Below are positions 19,842-27,164 of a stretch of DNA of 64,000 nt, piece after piece (position 1 is the stretch's first letter; each line of letters opens with the position of its first letter). The translations under genes were made by a program, and so were the position numbers. The DNA comes from Agrobacterium tumefaciens str. B6 (GTDB lineage Bacteria > Pseudomonadota > Alphaproteobacteria > Rhizobiales > Rhizobiaceae): positions 372,001 to 436,000 of the forward strand of contig NZ_LMVK01000012.1 of the NCBI RefSeq assembly GCF_001541315.1. The letters run 5' to 3'. Below the pieces are notes generated by a model that was not told where the DNA came from, did no database searches, and saw nothing but the letters and a program-made list of their open reading frames with translations.

Positions 19842-19942
19842 CCGTTTGACGGCTGAATAACCAGGAATTCAGGAAAATCCCCGATCCAAATCGAGCGAAT
19901 TGCAGCGGCACTTCGCTCTTCAAAACATGTTTTTGAGAGAGA

Positions 19943-20017
19943 TGGCTCCCCGGGCCGGATTCGAACCGGCGACCTGTCGATTAACAGTCGAATGCTCTAC
20001 CGCTGAGCTACCAGGGA
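19943..20017 (-). tRNA. tRNA-Asn (GTT)
   Basis: 75 nt on the minus strand including the encoded CCA. The anticodon loop reads CTGTTAA, giving anticodon GTT; the TTCGAATC T-loop and TAGCTCAGCGGTAGA D-arm are intact and the acceptor stem pairs as expected. Confidence 0.96.
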
Positions 20018-20047
20018 ACGTGCACCGCTTGGCGCGGTGTGAGCGGG

Positions 20048-20076
20048 GTAATACAAATGCTTTTCCGATTTGCCAA
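20048..20076 (-). promoter_or_regulatory. Promoter of tRNA-Asn
   Basis: Minus strand TTGGCA (20071-20076), 17-base spacer, TATTAC (20048-20053), about 30 bases upstream of the tRNA 5' end. Good fit to a housekeeping sigma promoter. Confidence 0.6.
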
Positions 20077-20193
20077 GCGGTTTTTTCAAAAAAAACGCAT
20101 TCCTCTTGTTTTATCCCTCCAGAGTCCCGATTTTCCGGGCTTATCGACGGTGAAAAAATTATCCACAGGCCAGATGAAAAAGGGCAGGATGGA

Positions 20194-20472
20194 ATGAAAT
20201 TCGGTATCGACCACAGAACGCATCGTCTCCATGTCGGAAAATGGAGCCTTGCCATGCCGCGTTCGCGCGTCGGCAGGATCGCGACGGGCTCGGCTCTGGT
20301 GGTGGGCGGAACGCTGGGTTTCCTGCCCGTCCTTGGTTTCTGGATGATTCCGCTTGGTCTCATCGTGCTTTCCCACGATCTGCCCGTGGTTCGCCGCCAG
20401 CGGCGCCGGCGGGCGGTCTGGGGGGCGTCGCGGCAGAACGGCCGCGACAGCCGTAATGGCGGCCGGCGATAG
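20194..20472 (+). CDS. Small membrane protein of unknown function
   Basis: 92-residue protein with a hydrophilic N-terminus (FGIDHRTHRLHVGKW), one or two membrane segments (ATGSALVVGGTLGFLPVLGFWMIPLGLIVLSHDLP), and a very basic cytoplasmic tail (VRRQRRRRAVW). No family assigned with certainty. The frame is open upstream through the tRNA gene, so that part is not coding; ATG 20194 is the first sensible start with AGGA nearby. Its stop is 4 bases from the ExoD stop, and the two genes converge. Confidence 0.65.
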   Translation: MKFGIDHRTHRLHVGKWSLAMPRSRVGRIATGSALVVGGTLGFLPVLGFWMIPLGLIVLSHDLPVVRRQRRRRAVWGASRQNGRDSRNGGRR

Positions 20473-20475
20473 GTC

Positions 20476-21120
20476 TTAAGCGCCGATGGAGCTGCTGATG
20501 CCCTGGCCGGCCCAGAAAGCCGCATAGGCGAGCGCTGCGAAATAAATCGTTGTCAGACCCAGGAAAAGATAGCCGCCGAGCACGGTGACGCCATCCCGCT
20601 GAATCATCCCGGCCGAAAAAAGCAGGATCGCGACGCCCGGAAGGGTGTTGGAGAAGGGAATGAAGCCGAGCGGCATCATCAGCAATACGCCCGCCGTCAT
20701 CAGCGCAAGCCCGTTTATCCGGTTGGCGATGATGCCCGTCGTCAGCGCGGGAATGCGCGGACGGATGAAACCATCGAGCTTGGAGACAATGGCGACGCCT
20801 TTTTGAAGGGCGGGAACAAGCTTTGCCGTTTCCATCTGCCGGTCAAGAATTTTTGCCGGCAACCATGGCAGGCGATTGAGGGTGATTGCCAGACTGACAA
20901 GGATGATCGCTGCGCCAAAGACCGTGCTGACGCCGGGAATGGAAACCGGAATGAGAAAGGGTAGAGAGGCGATCGCGCAGATGAGCAACAGGCCCTGTTC
21001 GCCGATTGCTTCCATCAACTCGCGCAACGTGATCGTCTGACCCTGCAGCTTTCCTATTAGCTTCTCAAGCGTCGTGCTGAGCTTTTCAGACGTATCAGTG
21101 AATGCGAATTCGTTCGTCAT
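20476..21120 (-). CDS. ExoD-family exopolysaccharide-associated membrane protein
   Basis: 214-residue inner-membrane protein of the ExoD family (named for a Sinorhizobium gene affecting exopolysaccharide and alkaline tolerance). It has a helical N-terminal segment (residues 1-45) followed by several membrane helices, with the family landmarks GEQGLLLICAIASLPFLIPVSIPGVST and LPWLPAKILDR. Its role in polysaccharide output is inferred from family naming only. ATG 21120 is preferred over an upstream in-frame start at 21162. Confidence 0.85.
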   Translation of the reverse strand: MTNEFAFTDTSEKLSTTLEKLIGKLQGQTITLRELMEAIGEQGLLLICAIASLPFLIPVSIPGVSTVFGAAIILVSLAITLNRLPWLPAKILDRQMETAKLVPALQKGVAIVSKLDGFIRPRIPALTTGIIANRINGLALMTAGVLLMMPLGFIPFSNTLPGVAILLFSAGMIQRDGVTVLGGYLFLGLTTIYFAALAYAAFWAGQGISSSIGA

Positions 21121-21232
21121 ACGGCTTCCCGGGAGTTGTTTTAACTCCGGGCTTGATAACATTCATCCGGCCCAATGCCTATCGTTGATAGAAACGGAGC
21201 CTTTCACATTTGGTCGAGTGGTTCCGTCCTGC

Positions 21233-21334
21233 TCAGTGCGAAACCCAGCTGCTGTAAGCCCCTGCAAGAAGAACCACCAGCAGAATGACAAGTATGACCG
21301 GATTGATCGATGTAACGAAGCTTACATATTCCAT
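21233..21334 (-). CDS. 33-residue single-span membrane protein
   Basis: Very short gene with a strong GAGGAGG ribosome binding site 7 bases before the ATG. The product starts MEYVSFVTSINP, followed by one hydrophobic helix (VILVILLVVLLAGAY) and ends SSWVSH. It is preceded by its own leader and lies upstream of the ExoD gene on the same strand (112 bases between). Function unknown; small single-span proteins of this type often modulate larger membrane proteins, which is speculation here. Confidence 0.6.
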   Translation of the reverse strand: MEYVSFVTSINPVILVILLVVLLAGAYSSWVSH

Positions 21335-21405
21335 GATAACTTCCTCCTCTTCCGTCCACCTTCATTCTACAGCAAAAAGGCGAGCTCATCTACCACAGGG
21401 TGAAA

Positions 21406-21477
21406 TTTTGCATCGCAGCAACCGGCTCTCGGTATGGGCGGGAAACGCTCGTTATTATGATTTTTTGCGATGCAAAA
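21406..21477. repeat. 12-bp perfect inverted repeat upstream of the YqaA-like gene
   Basis: TTTTGCATCGCA at 21406-21417 and its exact complement TGCGATGCAAAA at 21466-21477, separated by 48 bases. They lie about 160-230 bases upstream of the YqaA-like gene in an otherwise gene-free gap. They could be paired operators or the stem of a long hairpin. Confidence 0.5.
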
Positions 21478-21632
21478 ATAAATTTTCCAACATTTGCCAT
21501 TCTCTTGCGTTGTCTCTAATTCTCACTCGGGGTCCGGTCTCTCCGGGCCATCGGCAAACCACATGAACCACCGCTGACCTGCCTTGGCTCCTGCCCGTCT
21601 TCACTCCGCAACACTCTTCCCGGGGACATGAA

Positions 21633-22220
21633 ATGCTGAAAAACATCTATGCCTGGACGATGACGCTCGCTGCGCGCAAAACCGCTGTATGGTGGCTGGC
21701 GATCGTGGCTTTCGTGGAAAGCTCCGTCTTCGTCGTGCCTGCGGATGTGCTTTTCCTGCCCATGGTACTGGCCAAGCCGAAAAAGGCGATGTTTTATGCA
21801 CTCGTTGCAACCGTCGCCTCGGTTCTCGGCGGCATCGCCGGCTGGTTCCTCGGTCATTATGCCTTTGAGAGCCTTGCCCGGCCCATTCTCGAATTTTACG
21901 GCAAGCTCGACAGCTTCGAGCATCTGAAGAACTCGGTGGATTACGAGACAATCGTTCTGCTGCTGGTGACATCGGGGCTCGCGCATCTGCCGCCGATCAA
22001 GGTCGTCACAATTCTCTCCGGTGCTGCCAATATCAGCCTCGGCCTCTTCATTCTTTCGGCTGTCGTCACGCGCGGTGCGCGTTTTTTCATCCTGGCCGGG
22101 TTGCTGCAGAAATACGGTGAACCGGTACGCCATTTCATCGAGAAACGTCTTGGCGCCATCACCGCGGCGGCGGCGGCCGCACTCATTGCGGTCTATGCGG
22201 TCTACGTTTTTGTGCGTTGA
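21633..22220 (+). CDS. YqaA/DedA-superfamily membrane protein
   Basis: 195-residue inner-membrane protein of the SNARE-associated/DedA superfamily, YqaA branch. Landmarks: FVESSVFVVPADVLFLPMVLAKPKKAMFYALVATVASVLGGIAGWFLGHYAFE, where the glycine-rich re-entrant segment is typical, and a second half ending in a VYAVYVF helix. DedA-like proteins are linked to lipid (undecaprenyl phosphate) flipping; the YqaA branch is not characterised. It lies 105 bases upstream of a tyrosine-phosphatase gene on the same strand. Confidence 0.82.
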   Translation: MLKNIYAWTMTLAARKTAVWWLAIVAFVESSVFVVPADVLFLPMVLAKPKKAMFYALVATVASVLGGIAGWFLGHYAFESLARPILEFYGKLDSFEHLKNSVDYETIVLLLVTSGLAHLPPIKVVTILSGAANISLGLFILSAVVTRGARFFILAGLLQKYGEPVRHFIEKRLGAITAAAAAALIAVYAVYVFVR

Positions 22221-22325
22221 TCAAGCGCAAATTTTCTACTCTTACAATACTGTCGCAGAACTTTCAGCTTACTGTCAGAATCCACCTGTATCGGTTCTCT
22301 CGTCGAATGAGGGAACCGTTTTATT

Positions 22326-22913
22326 ATGCGAAGATTCTGGAAGTGCTCCTTTTGGGGCATGGGTATTGCTGTGCTTGCCACAGGCGGTTATCTCTACGCC
22401 ATTCAGCTCCTCGGCAATTTTCACGAGGTGGTCGCGGGGCAGCTTTATCGCTCCAACCAGCCGAGCAATGAGCAGCTCGTCCGCTATACCAAGGACCATG
22501 GTATCAGGACGGTCATCAATCTGCGCGGTGCGAATGAAGCCAAGGCCTGGTACAGGGATGAGGTCGAGACCTCCCGCGAGCTCGGATTGAATCACATCGA
22601 TTTCGGCATGTCGGCCAGCCAGGAGCTTGACATGAACAGGGTCAACGAGCTGGTCGCGATCATGCGCGATGCGCCGAAACCCATTCTCATTCATTGCAAG
22701 GCCGGTGCGGACAGGACAGGTCTTGCCACCGCTCTCTATCTCAGTCGCGTCGCACGGCTTGATGAGGAACAGGCGGAAAGCCAGCTTTCCTTCCGCTTCG
22801 GCCATATCGGCATTCCCTATCTGTCGCAAACCTACGCCATGGACCGGACGTGGGAAAACGCGGAAAAGATGCCTGTCATCGACGATTTCGCGATCGCGTC
22901 CAACGAATATTGA
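22326..22913 (+). CDS. Membrane-anchored dual-specificity/tyrosine phosphatase
   Basis: 195-residue protein with an N-terminal membrane anchor (about residues 9-29) and an extracytoplasmic phosphatase domain. The P-loop HCKAGADRTG carries the nucleophile Cys124 and Arg130, and an upstream TVINLRG strand matches the family. The general-acid aspartate is less clear. Related proteins act on phosphotyrosine or on inositol or lipid phosphates; the substrate here is unknown. A T-tailed hairpin follows at 23024-23062. Confidence 0.85.
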   Translation: MRRFWKCSFWGMGIAVLATGGYLYAIQLLGNFHEVVAGQLYRSNQPSNEQLVRYTKDHGIRTVINLRGANEAKAWYRDEVETSRELGLNHIDFGMSASQELDMNRVNELVAIMRDAPKPILIHCKAGADRTGLATALYLSRVARLDEEQAESQLSFRFGHIGIPYLSQTYAMDRTWENAEKMPVIDDFAIASNEY

Positions 22914-23023
22914 ACATGGCCTGGGGCAGGCGGTGTAGGCAACAGATGCCGGCACCGCCCTTCGTCGCGAGACACCCTGCTGGCTACCGCCCACCCAGCG
23001 GGCTACCACGCAGCCTTAAACTC

Positions 23024-23062
23024 ATCCCTCCGCCCCGGCAGCCGACATGGCGAGGGATTTTT
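23024..23062 (+). terminator. Terminator after the phosphatase gene
   Basis: ATCCCTC / GAGGGAT stem extended by CGCC/GGC pairs, then TTTTT, about 110 bases after the stop codon. Confidence 0.6.
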
Positions 23063-23134
23063 GTCTAAGGCTCAATCGACTATCTGGCTTGCCGGCATGC
23101 GTCATCGCACCCAAAGACGGTGGCGGAGACGATT

Positions 23135-23338
23135 CTAATCCCGCCTCGCGTCGGGCTTCCACCCGCGCGTATATCCATTTCCCATGATGGCGACCGCAAG
23201 GGAAAGCTGTTCCTGCAAATGCTCGATTTCGCCGAGAAGCGCTTCGACAGCCGCCTTCGCATCGCCGTCATGACACTGGATGACATATCCCGCTATGTCG
23301 TCGGGCCGTGTAGGGGTGATTTTTTCAGCGTCGGGCAT
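23135..23338 (-). CDS. Small protein of unknown function
   Basis: 67-residue soluble protein with an acidic helical middle (DAKAAVEALLGEIEHLQEQLSLAVAIMGNGY) that could form a short coiled coil. No family recognised. ATG 23338 has AGAGG about 10 bases upstream. Confidence 0.5.
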   Translation of the reverse strand: MPDAEKITPTRPDDIAGYVIQCHDGDAKAAVEALLGEIEHLQEQLSLAVAIMGNGYTRGWKPDARRD

Positions 23339-23563
23339 AGTGGATGACCTCTCTTTTGTTCACTAAATGTTCTAATTTTAGCGGAGAGTCAACAAGGCAA
23401 TGCACGCTGTCCTTCTACGGCTAGCGGCTTTACACCTGAGCTTATATTGTCGGGAATTTAACCGGAGAACGCTCTCGATCAAAAATGGGGATCGAGAAGA
23501 CAACGGTCGGAGCACGGGATTCTGGCCCAAAACCCCTACGGCTTGGTGCCGCAGAATCAAACG

Positions 23564-23824
23564 TTAATGAACTGACGGATCGTCGCCATCAAGGAAGCTG
23601 CGAATCCCATCTTTCTCACAAGTGGCCAGGAATTCTTCCCAGGCGTCTTTATCGGTGGCGAAAGGTTCGTCCCAGGTGGTGACATCGTCGTGCTCGCTGA
23701 TAACCTCGAGCGTCCAATCCTGCTGGGTACCAGCGGGCCGGTAGATATCAACAAGGACGGTGATGCCCTCGTCTTCAAACTCGCCCGAGAATTCTGAGTG
23801 TTCTATTTTCGGTTTTTTTGCCAT
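23564..23824 (-). CDS. Small acidic protein of unknown function
   Basis: 86-residue acidic soluble protein: a lysine-rich start (MAKKPKIEH), then GEFEDEGITVLVDIYRP and an aspartate/tryptophan-rich C-terminal half (TTWDEPFATDKDAWEEFLATCEKDGI). No family recognised, though the alternating strand pattern suggests a compact fold. ATG 23824 is preferred; an in-frame TTG at 23845 would add seven residues. Confidence 0.55.
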   Translation of the reverse strand: MAKKPKIEHSEFSGEFEDEGITVLVDIYRPAGTQQDWTLEVISEHDDVTTWDEPFATDKDAWEEFLATCEKDGIRSFLDGDDPSVH

Positions 23825-23963
23825 CTCAGCACACTTCGTTCTCAAGGCTTGGATAAATGCACACCCGAACAGGGTCTTTTAAACTCGCGCATAGCGCTCA
23901 TTACTAGAGAGCTAAAACAAATATAGCCAGCTCTGGGGGAACTGGCTATCTATCTGATTTTAA

Positions 23964-24040
<77 letters not shown>

Positions 24041-24269
24041 AACCTGAAAGCCGTTTATATATAAGCCTGTTAGGGTGCAAGCGGAAAATGGTCTTTTCAT
24101 AAAAAAAGGAACAAAGGGTGTGGACGGCAGGAAAGGGCCGGGGCAGGGTGATGCTTCCCGGCATGGGCGACCGTCAAACGCGTGACACATCCTCTTTCCA
24201 TCATTGCCGGAACAAGCTGCGTTCTTCGGCGTTCAATCGCAGCGGAATTGAAACTCAGGGAGACGAACT

Positions 24270-24806
24270 ATGTCCGAACTCGTCGTTGTTGGTTTTGACG
24301 GAACGGAAGTGGCCGACAGGGTGCTTCTGAAGCTTGCAGGCCTGAAAAAGGAATATCTGGTTGATCTGGAAGATGCCGTGGTCGTCGTTCGCGATGAAGA
24401 CGGCAAGGTGCATCTGAAGCAGAGCGTCAATCTGACGGCAATCGGCGCAAGCTCCGGTTTCCTGTCTGGCGGTCTGTGGGGCGGCCTTGTCGGCCTGCTG
24501 TTCCTCAATCCGCTGGCGGGATTTGCCATCGGCGGCGCGATTGGTGCCGGCACGGGCGCCCTTGCGGGTTCGCTGACGGATTTCGGTATCGACGATGATT
24601 TCATCAAATCACTCGGCGAGACCATTCCCAATGGTTCTTCGGCGCTATTCGTGCTGATCCGCAAGGTGCAGCCGGAAAAGGTGCTGGCAGAATTCGAAGG
24701 CCTGCGCGGGCGGGTCATCAAGACCTCGCTGTCGCCGGCGCAGGAAGCGCAGCTGCAAAAGGCGCTCTCTGGTGGAACCGAACCGGCCACCGCGCCTGCC
24801 GTCTGA
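24270..24806 (+). CDS. DUF1269 domain membrane protein
   Basis: 178-residue protein of the DUF1269 family. Residues 1-60 form a small alpha/beta domain (VVGFDGTEVADRVLLKLAGLKKEYLVDLEDAVVV), followed by a glycine-rich membrane hairpin (FLSGGLWGGLVGLLFLNPLAGFAIGGAIGAGTGALAGSL), then a second soluble part and an Ala/Pro-rich tail. The family has no assigned biochemical function. The ATG has a GGGAG ribosome binding site. Confidence 0.82.
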   Translation: MSELVVVGFDGTEVADRVLLKLAGLKKEYLVDLEDAVVVVRDEDGKVHLKQSVNLTAIGASSGFLSGGLWGGLVGLLFLNPLAGFAIGGAIGAGTGALAGSLTDFGIDDDFIKSLGETIPNGSSALFVLIRKVQPEKVLAEFEGLRGRVIKTSLSPAQEAQLQKALSGGTEPATAPAV

Positions 24807-24877
24807 GCAGACGAAAAAGCGACGCTGCGGCATGTTCCATGTCGCAGCGATCCGTTCAGTCCTCGGGAAATCTGGCT

Positions 24878-25522
24878 TTATACGGTCAGGGTGCCGTTTT
24901 TCGCCTGTGGCCAGGTGAGATAATAATAACGGCTGCCGACGCTGCCGAAAAACGCGTTGTCGCCGGAAACAGTGTCGACATAGGCGCCGGTCTCGCTTCT
25001 GGCATAAGCCGAGCCGTCGCGTTTGAGATGGTCTTTCAGAAAGTCGCTCCATCCCGTCGTGGTGATCTCCGTCGTCGGCTTGGAGGTGGTTTTTGTATCG
25101 GAGGCCACGTCCCACGCCTTGATTTGTGCGCCTTCGGCGGGATCGGAGACCGTCAGCGTGCCTGTTGTCAAAGCCTCCAGCATGGCCTTGGCCTGCGAAG
25201 CCTTGTCGAGGTCCCTGGTCAGTTCTTCCAGCATCTCCTTCAGCTCCTTCATGAAATCGGCCTTGCTAATATCGCCGGAAGAAAGCTGCGTATCGGTATC
25301 GTCGGTCTGCGTGTCTTCGCTCGAGGTCTGGGCATATTGCGCCAGAAGCTGGGTGAGGCGCGTATTGGTGGAAGAAGATGAGGTGTCGAGCCCGTAGGAA
25401 TCGAGGAGAGCCGCCCGCGTCGAGGAGGATGTGGCAGGGGAATTGTCTTCCTGCTCCTTGATGGCCTTGAGGGCGAGCCTGGTGGCGGTGAGGCGGGTGG
25501 ACAGGTCGATGGAGGAGACCAT
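24878..25522 (-). CDS. Ser/Thr-rich protein of unknown function
   Basis: 214-residue protein without signal peptide or membrane segment. It has a helical N-terminus (STRLTATRLALKAIKEQED), a low-complexity Ser/Thr/Asp stretch (residues about 35-85), a helical middle (ADFMKELKEMLEELTRDLDKASQAKAMLEAL) and a globular C-terminus ending SRYYYLTWPQAKNGTLTV. I do not recognise a family. ATG 25522 has GGAG upstream; the frame extends 30 codons further without support. It could belong with the polysaccharide genes further upstream on the same strand. Confidence 0.6.
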   Translation of the reverse strand: MVSSIDLSTRLTATRLALKAIKEQEDNSPATSSSTRAALLDSYGLDTSSSSTNTRLTQLLAQYAQTSSEDTQTDDTDTQLSSGDISKADFMKELKEMLEELTRDLDKASQAKAMLEALTTGTLTVSDPAEGAQIKAWDVASDTKTTSKPTTEITTTGWSDFLKDHLKRDGSAYARSETGAYVDTVSGDNAFFGSVGSRYYYLTWPQAKNGTLTV

Positions 25523-25615
25523 TGCGCTAGCTGTTTCCTTGATCGGGCGATACGCATCATTCGTACCGAACCGGCGCAGCGGGCATCGATCCCGCCTTTC
25601 GTCCTCTCTCATAAG

Positions 25616-25664
25616 AAGACCGGGTACATCCCGGCCGTGTTCGGCCTAGGATGCACCCGGTCTT
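25616..25664. terminator. Large stem-loop, probably transcription terminator
   Basis: AAGACCGGGT-a-CATCC pairs with GGATG-c-ACCCGGTCTT (15 pairs around one mismatch) enclosing a 17-base loop. It lies 30 bases past the stop of the 49-residue membrane-protein gene. Confidence 0.6.
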
Positions 25665-25694
25665 AATGGCCGGACTTTGCGCGACGCTTGCGGA

Positions 25695-25844
25695 TCAATT
25701 CTCCTGAACGGAAACGCCGTTCGGGCCGATATTCATCTCGATCCCCTTCGGCTTGCTTTCCTCGTGCCAGACATAAGCCCCAAGGCCAACAAGGACCACC
25801 AGGAGTGCGCCGATGATGAGATAGAGATTATTGGTCTGCGTCAT
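25695..25844 (-). CDS. 49-residue single-span membrane protein
   Basis: Short protein with an N-terminal helix (NLYLIIGALLVVLVGLGAYVW) and a 25-residue hydrophilic tail (HEESKPKGIEMNIGPNGVSV). ATG 25844 is preceded by GGAG at the right spacing; the open frame extends upstream but without a good start. Downstream of the polysaccharide polymerase gene by 78 bases on the same strand. Function unknown. Confidence 0.65.
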   Translation of the reverse strand: MTQTNNLYLIIGALLVVLVGLGAYVWHEESKPKGIEMNIGPNGVSVQEN

Positions 25845-25922
25845 AAGATGTCTCCCCGTTTGACAGTCAGAATCGGGGGTTAAACGCATGAAATGGCGTA
25901 AGGTTCCGTAAGGTGAAGCGTT

Positions 25923-27164
25923 TTAGGCGGCCCGCGCGCGGCGGCGCAGGCTTTCGCGCTTCTCAAGCGCCATGCATCCCCACAATATGCCCAGCAGCAG
26001 GAAGAAATGCCGCCAGTGGTCGGTATCAATGACGGCGCCGATCATTACGTGTCCGACGAAGGTCACCCAGGAAATGATCAGGAACGGCTGCCACGGGCGT
26101 GGCCGCAGCAGATGCCTGAAACCTGCGGCAATGGTCCAGCAGATCAGGACCAGATAGATGACGAAACCGAACCAACCATGCGTGGTCAGGCTCTTCAGCC
26201 AGATATTATGTTCGGCGGCGGGGAAGATATTGTCGAACACCATGGGGCCGATGCCGAGCGGGTGTTCCATGGCGAGCAGGAAGCCGAGATAGTGGCGTGC
26301 AAAACGCCCGAGATGGCCGCCATCATAAGATTGCACCGCCGAAGCGCGGCTGGAGAACAGATCCGCGACCTGCTTGAACTGCAGCGCGATGATGACCGCC
26401 GCAACCATCAGCCCGGCGGCGACGAGAAACAGCACGAGGATTTTCAGACGAAACGCAGCCGTCCGTTCCTTCAGCAACATGACGAAGACGAGGAGAATGG
26501 TGGCGAACAGAAACAGGCCCCAGGCCGCGCGCGAGAACGACAGGAACACGCCAAGCGACAGGATGAGCAGCCCGACGATCCGCCAGGGCGCATGCATCGC
26601 CTTGCCGGTGAGAAGGCCGTAGATCAGGTAAAGCGAGGGTGTCACCAGAAAGGGACCGAAGACGTTCGGGTCCTGAAAGGCGCCTTTTGCGCGGTCGTAA
26701 AGAGTGAAGACCTCAAAACCCGGAATGGCGTGGAAATATCCGATGATGCCGAGCAGCGCTGTGATCAGCGCTGCCGTAAGCCAGGCCCGGAAAATCAAAA
26801 GCAGCCGCTGGTACTTGTCCTCCACGATCGCCGCATAAAAAACCGAGGTCAGCGCCAGGAAGGTCGAGACGGCGAGATAGAGCGGTCCCTCATCCAGATC
26901 GGCCATGGTGGTGAGCGAAAGATAACCGCCGACATTAAAGGCAAGCAGCAGGCACAGAAGCAGGACGACGGTGCGCGAAAGGCGAAGGCCAAGCAGGAAC
27001 CACACGGCCACCTGTCCCACCATCATCAATTCATAAGGGGCCGGTTCGGAGATGACGAAGCCGGAAAGGAACACGCCGAAGGCGATGAAGAACGATCCGA
27101 TGAGCCGCATGGTGGCCAACGGTGCGTCGAAATTCGCCGCGTGCTGGTAACCGGTGTGGGTCAA
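25923..27164 (-). CDS. O-antigen ligase/Wzy-type polysaccharide polymerase
   Basis: 413-residue multi-span inner-membrane protein of the Wzy/O-antigen-ligase superfamily. The long periplasmic loop (about residues 270-340, with the HNIWLKSLTTHGWFGF segment) matches this superfamily. In the cluster it most likely polymerises lipid-linked repeat units; by position it may be the last gene (uppF) of the Agrobacterium UPP locus. The start is a TTG whose last three bases with the next A (TTGA) overlap the stop of the sugar-phosphate transferase gene, implying translational coupling; an ATG 18 codons later is possible. Confidence 0.85.
   Translation of the reverse strand: MTHTGYQHAANFDAPLATMRLIGSFFIAFGVFLSGFVISEPAPYELMMVGQVAVWFLLGLRLSRTVVLLLCLLLAFNVGGYLSLTTMADLDEGPLYLAVSTFLALTSVFYAAIVEDKYQRLLLIFRAWLTAALITALLGIIGYFHAIPGFEVFTLYDRAKGAFQDPNVFGPFLVTPSLYLIYGLLTGKAMHAPWRIVGLLILSLGVFLSFSRAAWGLFLFATILLVFVMLLKERTAAFRLKILVLFLVAAGLMVAAVIIALQFKQVADLFSSRASAVQSYDGGHLGRFARHYLGFLLAMEHPLGIGPMVFDNIFPAAEHNIWLKSLTTHGWFGFVIYLVLICWTIAAGFRHLLRPRPWQPFLIISWVTFVGHVMIGAVIDTDHWRHFFLLLGILWGCMALEKRESLRRRARAA

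Noticed and set aside
19900-20193. N-terminal extension of the 20194 membrane protein
   Set aside because: Runs through the tRNA-Asn gene; the downstream ATG is the real start.
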